A model generated the notes under the pieces. It did no database searches and was not told where the DNA came from. It saw nothing but the letters and a program-made list of their open reading frames with translations. From positions 55,766,915 through 55,830,914 of the forward strand of contig JAOANR010000006.1 of the NCBI GenBank assembly GCA_030278955.1: a DNA stretch of 64,000 nucleotides, given 5' to 3'. The translations under genes and the position numbers were made by a program. Of this stretch, positions 33,568-45,219 are shown in pieces. Position 1 is the stretch's first letter. The number at the start of each line of letters is the position of its first letter. Source of the DNA: Hygrophila difformis (Eukaryota; Streptophyta; Magnoliopsida; Lamiales; Acanthaceae).

Positions 33568-34608
33568 CTAGAAGAAGGGTCCTGGTCTGCCATTCGGACA
33601 ATAAACCGATGATGACGAGGATGATGATGTCTGATCGCAATTATTGTCCTGGTTTTGAAAATCAGGGGGGAAATTGGGGGGGAGGAACAGGTTGTTGTTG
33701 TTCGGATCCAGGCCGTCCCAGACGTGGCTGCCGGGGTTCAACCAGGCGTCGTCCATGTTGCCCCAGACAAGCTCCGACGAAGGGGAAACATCATCTAGGG
33801 TATTGTTCGGTGTTGGATCATCATTGTCGATTATTATCAATTCTGCTGGATTTTGATCATCGGGATTTTTGATGTGTTCTTGGAGAGGTTGTTGTTCTTG
33901 TGCGGCGTTTTCCGGTGATGAGTTGTTGGCGGCGGCGGTGGTGTCTTTGCCGAGGAAGAGGTCGGGGAAATTGAGCCGGGCATTCTCCCCTCTGAGCTTG
34001 AAAGCCTCCCTGTCGTACGCCATGGCGGCTTCCTCGGCGGTGTCGAACGTGCCGAGCCAGAGGCGCGTCCTGTTCCGTGGCAGACGGATTTCGGCGACCC
34101 ATTTGCCCCAGTGGCGCTGGCGGACGCCGCGGTAGAGCTTGGTGGGGGAAATTGGGGGACGAATTAGGGTTCCGGCGGAACCTGATGACGCCCAATTTTG
34201 ACCTAATTTGTTCATCATCATCATCCGCCCTCTAGGGCTCAGGTTCAGCGTGTCGCTCCAGTACTGCAGCCAATGCGACGCCGCCGCCTCCGTCGCGAAA
34301 TACGCCGGGAAGCCGTAGCCCTGTGGGGAAAACGAAATCATCTGCTGCTGCTGGTTCTGATTTTGGTGATTTGGATACACTGGAATTGAATTTTGGGGAT
34401 TTTCGATGGAGAAAGGGAACGCCATGTTTGAATATGGCGGCGGGAAAACTGAAGGATTCGAAACAGAAGAAGATGAAGAAGAAGAAGAAGAAGAACAAGT
34501 ATGGAAAGGGGTTTGATAGAAAACAGGGCTACATTGCTGTCCGCCGGCGGTGCCGCCGCCGCCGCCGTCCGTTTTCTTGGATTTACCTTTTATCTTGGCG
34601 GAATCCAT
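33568..34608 (-). CDS. ERF054: AP2/ERF transcription factor, DREB A-6 group (ERF053/ERF054-like)
   Basis: A single-exon gene of 346 residues. The AP2 DNA-binding domain is at about 158-215 ([18 protein letters not shown], then [16 protein letters not shown], then A-R-L-N-F-P). Val and Leu are at the DREB-diagnostic positions 14 and 19. The upstream block M-I-S-F-S-P-Q and [17 protein letters not shown] (about 90-132) and the C-terminal C-P-x-x-R-P-x-P-F-F are typical of Arabidopsis ERF053/ERF054. Low-complexity Ser runs (about 39-48 and 327-335), Gln/Asn-rich and acidic tail segments suggest activation regions. It is nuclear and binds DRE/GCC-type promoter elements by family knowledge; the targets are unknown. 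Members respond to drought, salt and hormones. No lesion seen. Confidence 0.92.
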   Translation of the reverse strand: MDSAKIKGKSKKTDGGGGGTAGGQQCSPVFYQTPFHTCSSSSSSSSSSVSNPSVFPPPYSNMAFPFSIENPQNSIPVYPNHQNQNQQQQMISFSPQGYGFPAYFATEAAASHWLQYWSDTLNLSPRGRMMMMNKLGQNWASSGSAGTLIRPPISPTKLYRGVRQRHWGKWVAEIRLPRNRTRLWLGTFDTAEEAAMAYDREAFKLRGENARLNFPDLFLGKDTTAAANNSSPENAAQEQQPLQEHIKNPDDQNPAELIIIDNDDPTPNNTLDDVSPSSELVWGNMDDAWLNPGSHVWDGLDPNNNNLFLPPNFPPDFQNQDNNCDQTSSSSSSSVYCPNGRPGPFF

Positions 34609-34975
34609 GAAATTCTTGGCCGCTCGCTCCCGGAACAGAATAAGGAATGGAATGGATCACGGAATCAATCAACGATTGAGCAAAAAGAGGAGAGAGGTTG
34701 AAAGCCCAGAAGCTAAAAATTCACTGGGAAATCAACAACAAAATAAAAATGCAATCTTTTGTCAAATAATCAACAAATGCATCCCAAATGCTGAATCGAA
34801 AACGAAATAATTGTGTGAAATTTGAGGAGAGCGAGCGGCAATTGAAGAAAAGAACACAGGAGGAGAGAATGTGGTGAATTTGGGGAAGGTGACGATTTAG
34901 AGAAATATTCCTACGTAGAGAGGGAGAAGAGAGTGGATGGGTTGGGTTTATATAGAGAGGGAGCTGGGAAAATGA
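34609..34975 (-). promoter_or_regulatory. ERF 5' UTR and core promoter
   Basis: A clean TATA box, TATATAAA on the minus strand at 34947-34954, lies about 340 bases upstream of the ERF start codon. The intervening purine/pyrimidine-biased leader (GAGA-rich on the plus strand) is the likely 5' UTR of about 300 bases. Confidence 0.6.
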
Positions 34976-35184
34976 GAAATTAAATATCTTTGGAGAATGG
35001 ACATGGTGGTTGGTCTGTGTGAGCGTGGGGCCCACGCGGCTCCGCTTTCGTGGCTTTTACTCTAACCATCGCCCCCCGCCCCTCAAAAGTCTAAACCCCT
35101 TTTTAACTCCAATTTTTTTCTCATTTTATTTTTGAAACAAAATGTGGAATTATATTCCTTGGGGAGATGAGATGAATTGAAGTT

Positions 35185-36137
35185 ACTTTCAACCCAACCC
35201 AGTTGGCCTGAGTGGTATGGGGCTCTGGTAGCTTAAGCAAATATTTTACGGTCGAGCTTTTGTATATGCAGAATTTTGCTTTGGGAGAGACAACACTCCA
35301 ATACCCACCAGATCTTTAAGTTAAAAGTCTTGGATCCAATGTAGCATAGGCAGGGACGGACTTAGGTGTAGGCCAGGTGAGGCCCTGGCCCCACCTCAAA
35401 TTAAAATATATATATATGTATATTAGTCTATTATTAATTGCTGGTTGCACCTTAAATTTAAATATATATATTCCTATATTATATTTAATTTAAATTTAAA
35501 TAGAATGAAATTAAATTAGAATACACTTATTCTATTGCTTCAATTAAAAATTAATATTTTTATTATTTTAAGTGGACATATGAGTTGTACTTCTATATTA
35601 AGGTACGTTTGAATTAACTTGAATATTTTTTTCTTAGGATTTCGACTTATTGAAAGAGATGAATAACCAATTCACTTAAACAACTTCGAATTATTACTTT
35701 GTTATCTTGATCATAATAGCTTAATTCTCCAAGTTTGAAAGAGAAGTTTACTTCGTCTTTATGAACTCTATCTAAATTATTTTTCATCAATTGATATGAG
35801 TTGTGATGTGCAGTTGTATGATGTGATTTTTCCAATTATTTATAAATTGATTGAATTAGGATTGATCGTGCCAATTACCACAACTGCAGTTGAAAATGTA
35901 TTCTCGACAATGAATAGTGTCAAAAAACTAAACATTTCACATTCACAAAAACGAAGGTAGTATATTATATTATTCTTCTTGTGATTAAACAATTTTCATA
36001 TTTATGAACAAAATTATATGTAATTATTTTGTATACTAACGTTAGGAAAAAAAAATTGGCCCTACCAGTCGAAAATTTATGGGTCCGCCACTGGGCATAG
36101 GGATACCTAGGTATACCGTATACGCAAAAAAAAAAAA
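35185..36137 (+). mobile_element. SINE-like retroposon split by a hAT element
   Basis: Begins 'ttggcctgagtggta' (A-box-like) and ends in a 12-13 base A-tail at about 36126-36137. The copy is flanked by tgaagtt at 35178-35184 and 36138-36144. The body is interrupted at 35350/36102 by a hAT element. Non-coding. Confidence 0.55.
35351..36093 (+). mobile_element. hAT element remnant with dimerisation-domain fragment
   Basis: 743 bp. Terminal inverted repeats cagggacggac / gtccgccactg and an 8-bp TSD agcatagg / ggcatagg (one mismatch, 35343-35350 and 36094-36101). Internally deleted: only a piece of the hAT C-terminal dimerisation domain survives (about 35828-35940, + strand, I-Y-K-L-I-E-L-G-L-I-V-P-I-T-T-T-A-V-E-N then V-F-S-T-M). 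It cannot encode transposase. Confidence 0.75.
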
Positions 36138-36396
36138 TGAAGTTCTTGGGCGATAAAAACCAGTGTCACCACGTTATCGCCCTTTTTGATAACCAAATTC
36201 CCATTTTAATTATAGAAAGTGTTAAATTCCTATAATGGCATAGTTTTAAAATTTCTATATATTTTATGCAATTTGAAATATTGAACGTTTAAATAATGTA
36301 TTTCCTCTATTTTCTTTTAAATATTAATAACTCAAAATATGAAATTCTACATTTAATTAAAAAAAAATGATATGGAACCATTGTTATTGACTTATA

Positions 36397-36611
36397 CTCT
36401 TTCTGTAATACAAAGATGTTAACATTGGAGTAGTGGTACGTGTTCTAAAAAATAGGGAAATGAACGGTGGAGATTTAATAAGATGGAAGAGAAAAAAAAA
36501 AAGAAAAAAAAAGTGTAAATGGAAGAAAATTACCCAAAAAAATGTTAAAATTATTTCATAACAATTCAAAAAGAAAAGTGTTAAAATCTTTTAATTACGG
36601 ATCGGAGGAAC
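36397..36611. mobile_element. Degenerate Stowaway-like MITE
   Basis: TA-flanked, with partially matching inverted ends (ctctttctgtaatacaaag / rc of ttttaattacggatcggag). The internal A-rich run is low complexity. Confidence 0.4.
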
Positions 36612-38035
36612 TAGATCAGAAGTTGGTTATACATATAGTTGATGGAGGAGCCTCCATGAATCTTCAATTGCAATGTGGCAATTAGAATTAGTCATCATCT
36701 AATTGTCACTACTTGTATGGATGTTTCCCGTTCTACGTGGCTTGTTGGTTCTACTCAATGGATTCATTACAGGCTAAAGTCGCCTACTTGACGAGACATG
36801 ATTGATGATACCATTCAACCACAGAATTAAATTAAATATCGGGAGCGTGCTACAACATAAAGTGGGCACCATATATATAGTTTTAGAATATCAAATTTTT
36901 ATAATTTTTATTTTTTTATTCAATTCGAGTTATTAAAATTTAAATAAGTGTATTGAATTATGTAAAATACAAAAATATAGCGTTACTAAAAAAACTGATG
37001 TAGTATATATTCATGGACGATGGGACTCCGGCTCGTGACAGGGTGGGGCGGCTCCAGTAGCCGCTCTTAAGGAAGGCGACGACAGACATGCGAGCGCTGA
37101 AGGGTGGGGGAGGACTCCGGTGAGAGATATATGGACATTGGTAGTGAGCCGCGCTCTATCGCAGACTTTAGAAATTCGTTCGCAGTGGATATGGTAGGAA
37201 AACTAAAGGAATGGTATTTTAGTCAATATGAATCTGCTTGGTAATCTGTTTCAAATTGAAGCAGATTAGTTTTGAGTAGATTCAACTCAATCTCCTCATC
37301 TAATCTATTGTTTACCAAATATTAACCATAACAAATAAGTTGATCAAATATGCTCATTATCAATATAGTGTGCAATATGCTGGCAACCAAACGAACCCTA
37401 AGTATATTGTAGTTGGGATTTAACACCTTAATTGATCCGGTGGTCCATGCGTGGCAAGAATCTTGAGAGTTGAGACCCCTACCTATAGTTTACTAGCATT
37501 CAACCATACACAATTAATTGTGAAACAATTTCCTACAACCTATTTTGTGTCTTTTTTCGAGTCCCTTAGCTTATATTTAAAAAATAAATGATGGTTATTG
37601 GTAATTAATGATTAATTTTTTAAAGATAAGATTCATGTTTGTTTTAATCCCCAGAGCACAATTAATTACCATTTTCTTAGGCCTGAGTCATTCCCTATAT
37701 TTGTCACGTTACAATACGCTCAAGTAAAAATAATTTTACCAGGTTACAGTACAAACACTGCGGTAATTTATAACACCATAAGGGAATGCGGCTGAAATAT
37801 TTAAAATAAATGAATAAACGATGCTTATCTAGTTATCCAAATTTTATTTAATTAATTAAATATCAAGCAACTTTAATTTATTAATTATAAAAAAACCGCA
37901 CCATCATTGACCTATCTGAAAGGCGTTCTACATGTTTATTTATTAAAAAGGGAAATTTAACCGACAGTACTGGATATTTTATTAATCTTTTTTAGTTAAA
38001 CCAGTACTGGATATTAGTATATTTTATATACTATA
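36612..38035. other. Intergenic DNA, no gene seen
   Basis: AT-rich with one GC-richer island at about 37015-37190. The island shows no open frame of note and may be a fragment of an older repeat. Confidence 0.5.
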
Positions 38036-38485
38036 CTCCCTCCGTCCCATTAAAGTGGCCACTTTCTTTTGGGCACGGGAATTTAGGCTGTGGTGTTTAG
38101 TAGTTAAAGTAGTTTGATTAAATTTGACTAATCCATCCATCTAATTTATAATGGTTACATTTGACTTTTAACCATATTTATTATTTAATTTTGAGTTAAT
38201 GTTATCGTAATGATGTAGAAAGAAAAACATAGTCAAGTGTGGTCTTGTTGGAATCGTCTAATCGTATATTTTAGAATATATATTTTATATAATTTTTATT
38301 TATACTGATTTTGAGATATTAATGGTTAAACATATATATGGACTTTGTGCATAAAGTACAATTGTCATTATTATGGGGTTTTTAATCATGCTTATGTTAA
38401 TCTAATTTGCTTAAAAGGAAAAGTGGCCAACCTTATTGAGACACCCAAAAAGGAATAATGACCACTTTTAATGGGACGGAGAGAA
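38036..38485. mobile_element. Stowaway-like MITE, family 3
   Basis: 450 bp, inverted ends ctccctccgtcccattaaa / aatgggacggagagaa, TA on both sides. The next inner words (gtggccactttc.. and ..agtggccaac / gaccactttt) also mirror each other. Non-coding. Confidence 0.75.
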
Positions 38486-39118
38486 TACGTTATAAGGACA
38501 GAATAAACTTAAAAAATCACTGGGAAAAGTCTATAATAAAATATTGAAACTGAAAAATATCTGTTAACAATGATAAGGTTATATAAAAAAAAAAAAAAAT
38601 GCATTACGATTACGAGGCGTTGGCGCCTCACTTTCGGTGAAGAAAATTGAAACAAATGAAAGAGAGGCATTAGATACTGTAATTCTCTTGGGGTCGAAAT
38701 TGAAATTATTTTTCTCTTTTTTTTTTGGTTACATATTTTTCTCTTTTAATATTGATGAAAAACTTAAATTAATATCGATTACGACCCACACAAGTATAAA
38801 CAAATTCATATAATAATGGAAAAATTCATATAATAATGGAAAGAGTTTTTTATTATTTATTTTTTTACTTTGTGAACAATGGAAATAAATTTTAATTGCA
38901 TTTTATATGATAAACATAATTTAGAGTTTCTACTACACGCACGGTAAAAGTACTGTACTAATTCCAAATTTAACATTTATTTTTAGAAATAGATACTTCG
39001 ATGGTGTTTGGATGTGCGTTTTGAAAATAGTTGCAGCGTTATCAAAACATATAAACAACGTGCTGTAGGAAAATAAATGTTTGAATGAGAGCTTATGCTC
39101 TTCTGAATCGCAATACTC
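38486..39118. other. Intergenic DNA, no gene seen
   Basis: AT-rich, no supported ORF. A short direct repeat 'aaattcatataataatgga' occurs twice near 38803 and 38823. Confidence 0.5.
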
Positions 39119-39121
39119 AGA

Positions 39122-41005
39122 CACTACAAGAAAAAGATAGTATAGCGACCACCACTTCCAGTCGCAGACAACCAGAATCCGATAGGAATCAGCCTCTGCG
39201 ACCGCAGAATGGTGGTCACCGTACAACTAGTTAGAAATTGGACGACGACCGCATCAGAGTGAGGTCGCAAATGTTAGTGACCGACAAATGCGGTCGCTAA
39301 AAAGAAAAAAAAATTAAAATATATATATATATATATTTTTGTATCAGCGACTGCAATATGCGGATGCTAAAAAACTCAAAATAAGAAAAAGTTTGGATGC
39401 CTATAAGACTCGAACCCACACCCTCCCAGAACCCATTAATTAACTCCTCAATTTCATCTACAAATTGTAGGCAAGAAGTCTCAACCCCGGTAAATGAGAT
39501 GAAAGTATGCATTTGTGACTTTGTGGTAACTCATGTTTAATGTTTTATATTGTAATGCATATTATATATTTAATTAAAATGTAATAAACTAAATAAAATA
39601 AATTTGATAAATAATATAAATCAATAATAAAATAAAATAACAGAAATATTAAATAAATTAAAATAAATTATTAATTTATAAAATAAATTTAGTGTTGATT
39701 TATTAATAAATTATTCTAATTAATATTATTAATTTAATAAATTATATTAATATTATTCAAATTAATAAATTTTAAGTAAATTTAATTATTTTAATTTAAT
39801 TGAATTAATACTTAATAAAGTTTAATATTAATTGAATTATTTTTAATAAATACTTTAAAAATTCTTTTATTAAATACATTTTACTTAATAATTTATTTTA
39901 ATTAATTAATAAATTTTAAGTGCAACTAATTAGAACAAATTAATAAATTATTAATTTAATATAATAATTTTATAGAAATAAATTCAATAATAAATAAAAA
40001 ATAAAATAAATGTTGAATATATATAAGAGTAAATAAAATAAATATTTCAAATAAAAATAACATTAAAATTAATTGAATTTTTGTTGGATAACTAAACTAA
40101 CATATAAAATTAACTAAAAGAAATTAAATAATTTTTTTGAAAATTGAATTTAGTAAATAAATTATATAATAAAATCAACTATATATTATAATAAATTTAT
40201 ACGATCAAAGTCAAATTAAATAGAATATTAAAGATATAATGAAATAAATAAATAAATTCAAAAATATTAACAAAATATTAAATAAATTAATATCAAATTA
40301 AAAATTATAAAACTAATAAATTGTAATATTAATATTATTTTATAATTATTAAATAAATTTAATTATTTATTATAATAATTATTTATATAAAAATATTTGT
40401 TTAATTATACTATAATATTTATCTATATAACAAAATAAAAATAAAAATAAATTTAATTTTATGATTATTCTTATTTAATGAAATTATGAAATTATATTAA
40501 ATAATAAATTATAAAATAATTTAATATAATTAAGTTAATTGGAATAAATACGGTATTTAAATAATAAGATAAAATAAAATATAGGAGTAATAATTAAAAG
40601 CTTAAAGAAAAATATTAATCAATAAAATTACAAAACTCAATTTAAAAATTTAAAAATAATATATTTATACATATTAAAAGTAATAAAGGAAATTTAAAAA
40701 TGGTCAAAAAATATAGCGACCGCAACTTGTGATCGCTAGAGTATTCATTTTTTTAAAACTATATTTTTGTTAAAAAAACAGAAAAGTGCGAAAAATTTGT
40801 GACTGCAAATGAGAGGTCGCTAATGCGATCGCGAAAAGATGTTTTCTTTCTGGGTCGCAATTTCAGTCGCCATTTTGTGACAAAGGAAATCGGTCGCAAA
40901 ATTGGTCGCAGATTAGCGACCGCATTGCAACATGCGGTCGCATATTAGCGACCTATTTTGCGTGGTCGCGGATTGAAGTCGCGAAATTGATTTTTTCTTG
41001 TAGTG
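39122..41005. mobile_element. Non-autonomous CACTA (En/Spm-type) transposon
   Basis: 1,884 bp bounded by CACTACAAGAAAAA and TTTTTTCTTGTAGTG with a perfect 3-bp TSD aga (39119-39121 and 41006-41008). Both ends carry dense subterminal repeats of the type gcgacc / ggtcgc (39145-39300 and 40710-40985), the usual transposase binding sites. The interior (about 39530-40690) is extremely AT-rich with no transposase ORF. Movement would need a transposase in trans. Confidence 0.9.
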
Positions 41006-41153
41006 AGATAATTAATTTTTGTTTGGTTTTGTATTTTCACGCTGTAAATTTACCACAAAGGGTATGAATAAGAGTAAGAAATATTAAATAATTTTTCTTT
41101 AAATAAATTATTTATGTTTAATATTTTTTGTTCAAACATTTTTCTTCAATATA

Positions 41154-41416
41154 CTTCCTCTGTTTTTAAAAGTTTGCTACATTTATAGATATAATTAACA
41201 CTGTTCACACAAACACTTTCACTTAGAGTATTATCATTGTTATACAAATTAAAATATAGTCAAATGAAATCTTGTTAGATTTGTCTTGTCTTGTAGCTTT
41301 TAAATATCGAACTTTTATAATTTTTACTTGCATCGAACTTGAGTTATTAATGATTTAAAATGTGCATTGGACTGCGTGCTGGGTGGATCCGTAGAAAACT
41401 TTAAAAACAGAGGAAG
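41154..41416. mobile_element. Stowaway-like MITE, family 1
   Basis: 263 bp, inverted ends cttcctctgtttttaaaag / ctttaaaaacagaggaag, flanked by TA. Same family as 27167-27427. Confidence 0.8.
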
Positions 41417-41927
41417 TATATTTTAAAATTTATTTATATAATTGAATCAATTTTTACTTAAAACCTTCAAAAGGCACATAATTAATTATTTGTACAAGTT
41501 ATTACCCAAACAGGATTAACAAATTATTTACGTTTTGAAAACGCAATAATCATATAATCTCGCTCAAAATGCTTAAACAAACACCATGTTCATCTATCCA
41601 ATTTATATTGGACACCTTTTTGGGGTTTGGATAAAGTGCTGAACGAGTGACATTCAACCGGTGCTGAATTGTTGATCCGATAAGTTGTATGTGCTAGATG
41701 TCAATGAAGTGAATGCTATGTATTTAATGGTGTTTGAATTGTATAAAAACACTCAGCATATATAAAACATTTATTAAGAACATACAAACATTACTTCAGA
41801 ACCCAAGCCAAATTTATTTTTTTGTACTAAATACGAAAACTCTGTTTATTCATTAATATGTGTATTGAGTACTTGAAATATCCGGGCCAATAGAGTTGTG
41901 CGGAAATCTTTTGGATGCTGATGACCT
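41417..41927. other. Intergenic DNA, no gene seen
   Basis: AT-rich; may be part of the larger element that carries the following inverted repeat. Confidence 0.4.
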
Positions 41928-42655
41928 GTAGGTGCTGGCATATTCAAAAGTGATATGTATATATGAAATGATGTGTGAGTATAAAAAAGTGATGGATGGA
42001 GGTTATGAACCAAAAACTAATAAAAAAATAAACTACCGTTTATACATCAATTTATAAGGCTTATACATCACTTTACAAAGGGCTACACATCATTTTTAGC
42101 GCTGCCTGTACCTGCTGGTGATTGTTATGCTATTACAGAAACCAGATTGAAGTTGTGCAATCGGAAATAATTTCAAAAGGGATATGATATGTATTTTTTA
42201 AAAAAATAAATAAGTAACATTTCGGGTATTTTCCGGGTTATTAGTTGATCTGAAAATTTACAAAAATTCATTTCATATCCAATCCCATTTTTTCGAATAT
42301 GTGACCCGAAACATCCAGAAGATGAAAAATGGATCGGATATCTGAAAAATCAACCAGATCGTGATTGGATTTTTTTATTTGATTTTATTATTATTTTTTT
42401 TTTTGCATATCCCCTAACGAGCAGTCTCTCTCTTACATTGAACAAATATTCTTATGTCGTGAAAATTCAACAGATATTCTTACATTGATATGTAGCCCTT
42501 TGTAAAGTGATGTGTAAGCCTTATAAAGTGATGTATAAACGATATGTTGTTTTTTTATTAGTTTTTGGTTCATAACATCCATCCATCATTTTTTTATACT
42601 CATACATCACTTCATATACACATACCCATCACTTTTGAATGTGCCAGCACCTACA
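41928..42655. repeat. Foldback: long inverted repeat with 395-bp loop
   Basis: Arms 41928-42091 and 42487-42655 are reverse complements over about 165 bases with few mismatches (outer end tgtaggtgctggca, inner end 'ctttacaaagggctaca'). No TSD was found at these borders, so it could be the inner part of a longer foldback or MULE-type element. Its transcript would form a long hairpin. Confidence 0.7.
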
Positions 42656-42726
42656 ACCGGCCTGTACCCAAACCGGCCCCATAATATAGTATTGTTCAAA
42701 CAATACTAAGATATTTATTATTATTA

Positions 42727-42903
42727 TTATTTTTTTGCAGAACAACCTATACATGCTAGGTAATGGTGGGTCGGGAGCTCATGCTATACAAATTACAAAT
42801 GTGAATAAAAGGGAGGGATAGGGGGATGGTGGGGGAATCAAACCTCCAACATTTCGTTGGAAGTCGAGGGACTTAACCACTTGGGCTAAGTCTTCATCCC
42901 CAG
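42727..42903 (-). mobile_element. tRNA-derived SINE (minus strand)
   Basis: On the minus strand: A-box TAGCCCAAGTGG, B-box-like GGTTTGATTCC, the family body ccctatccctccc, and a T/A tail at the left end. Same family as 32334-32514. Confidence 0.65.
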
Positions 42904-43329
42904 ATATTTATAATTAATGACGTACTTAATTTGATTAATCAACACATAAAAGATAAAAATACTTCCAAAGTTCCACTTAATTAATTTGAATTTAAAATCC
43001 ACTTGTACTCGAAAAACTCAACGCCGTCCCCTTAGCTTATGTTTGAACTATTTATAATAATTTAATACTTCTCCAAGTTATTTTAAACTCAGCCAATCTC
43101 CAAGCTTCCCTATTGATGTTGATAACAATTTAAACATTTTTTTTTTGAAAAAAAAAGTTACGCATTTAGAATGCTGATTTTTTTTTTTTAATTTAAAAAT
43201 TGTTAGTATATTTATTAAGAATTAAGAATCCACGTTTTGTGCATCAATGAAAACCAAAACACGAAAAAATAAAAGAACTTAAGAAAAAGTTGTTCTTGTT
43301 CAACCTTGTCCCACAATTTATTCTGGCTT

Positions 43330-43373
<44 letters not shown>

Positions 43374-43632
43374 CAAAGCCAAAGCTAAACAAAAGAATAA
43401 TAGAAATTAATTCCACACAAATTACATATAATAAGGTGAAATATAGAGGGCCGGAATCATAACTGGAAAAAAAACATTTAATCACAAGGTCAAGTTCGAA
43501 TCTCTAATTTATTTAAATTTTAATATAATTAGTAGTAGAACTACATTGTTATGTAATTTTAAAAAATATTTATTATAATATTATTCATTTTATTAGCATA
43601 TGATTATATAATTTTAAAATAAAAATTGTGCT
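42904..43632. other. Intergenic DNA with long poly-T
   Basis: No gene. A run of about 40 T residues at 43330-43371 may be the tail of a minus-strand retroposon or a replication-slippage tract. Confidence 0.5.
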
Positions 43633-43870
43633 CTCCCTCCGTCTCATTTAACTTATTTTGTTTGATTTTTGCACAGATCCAATGCAATTGATCAATCATT
43701 AATATCTCAACATATGTACAATAAAAAATTGTGTAAAATATAAATTCTAAAAGTACATGATTAATAATCATTTTAATAAGACCCAACTCGACTATTTTTT
43801 CTGCATCTATATTTACAATAAAATTGAGTTAAAATTGAGACAAACATAATACGTTCACCGAGACGGAGAG
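43633..43870. mobile_element. Stowaway-like MITE, family 4
   Basis: About 238 bp, inverted ends tctccctccgtctcattt / rc of caccgagacggagaga. The TA duplication is not clear. Non-coding. Confidence 0.6.
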
Positions 43871-43873
43871 ATT

Positions 43874-43975
43874 ACTTTTTTTCTTGGGGTAAACATTGAC
43901 ACTCATATATTGATATAGGTGTGTGGGCAAATAGAATAAAGGAGAGGTATAAGAAGTCGGGCCGGGATTGGACCA
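43874..43975 (-). mobile_element. SINE, 5'-truncated (minus strand)
   Basis: On the minus strand it ends 'gagtgtcaatgtttacccc' before a T/A tail, matching the 3' end of the SINE at 32334-32514. The A-box part is missing. Confidence 0.5.
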
Positions 43976-44685
43976 TGATAATTGATGGCGATGGAAAATG
44001 GAGTGGCGACACGTGGAGACTTCAAACCGACCTTCCGCAGACCGCAACACGCTTTTCATTATTTTCTTTTTGGCTTACATACATACTTCCTTTTCTCTCA
44101 TTTGGCTCTTTCTAGTTTCTACCCTCAATTCTTCATCACTCTTGACTCTTTATACTCCAACAAATATATTTCCTCTTTATTTTTTTATTTATTACTTTTT
44201 TTCCTCCCTAATAGCATAAATGTCCAATTCGTTGGACTGTCTAATTTGATTTTCAGAGTAAATATTAACATTAAGTGATTCAATCCTCCCCTAATCGCTG
44301 TTACAGGAGATCGAATCGTACCAAAGTAATATATATATGCCAATCACTACTTCCTAATCTGATTCGAAGTAAATGTTAGCATCAAGTGATCCGATCCTCC
44401 TCCTAATTACCAACGAACGATTAATTACCAACAAATACTATTTCCTTTAATATTCCGAATATAAATACTCCTACTTGTTTTATTTCTATTGTCTTTGTCA
44501 ATCACAAAAAACCAATATTAAGAAAAAGTATAAAATCATAAGGATTTCACAAAAAAAATTGCAGGATCATGTTGTATAATGAAATAATTACTCCATATTA
44601 TTATGGGGAGTGGATTGGAGTTTAATCTATTGATGAAGATTCAACTTTTAATGTATTCGATTTTTATTTCTCTTCTTATGTAGTA
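43976..44685. other. Intergenic DNA, no gene seen
   Basis: Short ORFs only. No family similarity recognised. Confidence 0.5.
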
Positions 44686-45219
44686 CTAATATCCAAGTGG
44701 CGGACGCAGAGTCTCCGGGGTGGGGCGGGAATACTATCAAATGTCTTCGCCTTATTTCATTTTTAATTTCTATACTATAACTATCAGTTGATTTTCATTT
44801 TTCCGGGTCGTCAATAATTTCTCTCTCTTCATCTAACTCTACTCGTGCCTTCTTACTAATATTGCTAACATCAATGAAATTCAAATTTATAGAGATGTCC
44901 AGACTTTCAATGTAAACAAATACTTATATTTTTGTATAAAATGGCTCTGGCTCTCCATTATCCCCTAAAAAAAGAAACATGTTGCCTTCTTTTTCCTCTT
45001 CTTTCCCATGAATTACAGAAAAATTATTTATACTATAACTAAAATTTACACGACTATGTAAAATATTAATGCCAAAATTTGATTTTGGAGGGGGGCGAAA
45101 TTATATACTCCCTCCTTTTTCGAAAGATTGGAACATTAGTAAATTTGGTACTGTTCATACAGGCACTTTGACTTAAAATTTTATCATAGTTATACAAGTT
45201 AAAATATAACCAAGTGGAA

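Noticed and set aside
34323..34610. Plus-strand ORFs opposite the ERF gene
   Set aside because: Shadow frames of low-complexity Ser/Gly/Gln coding sequence.
37015..37190. GC-richer island as a gene fragment
   Set aside because: No open frame or motif could be recognised.
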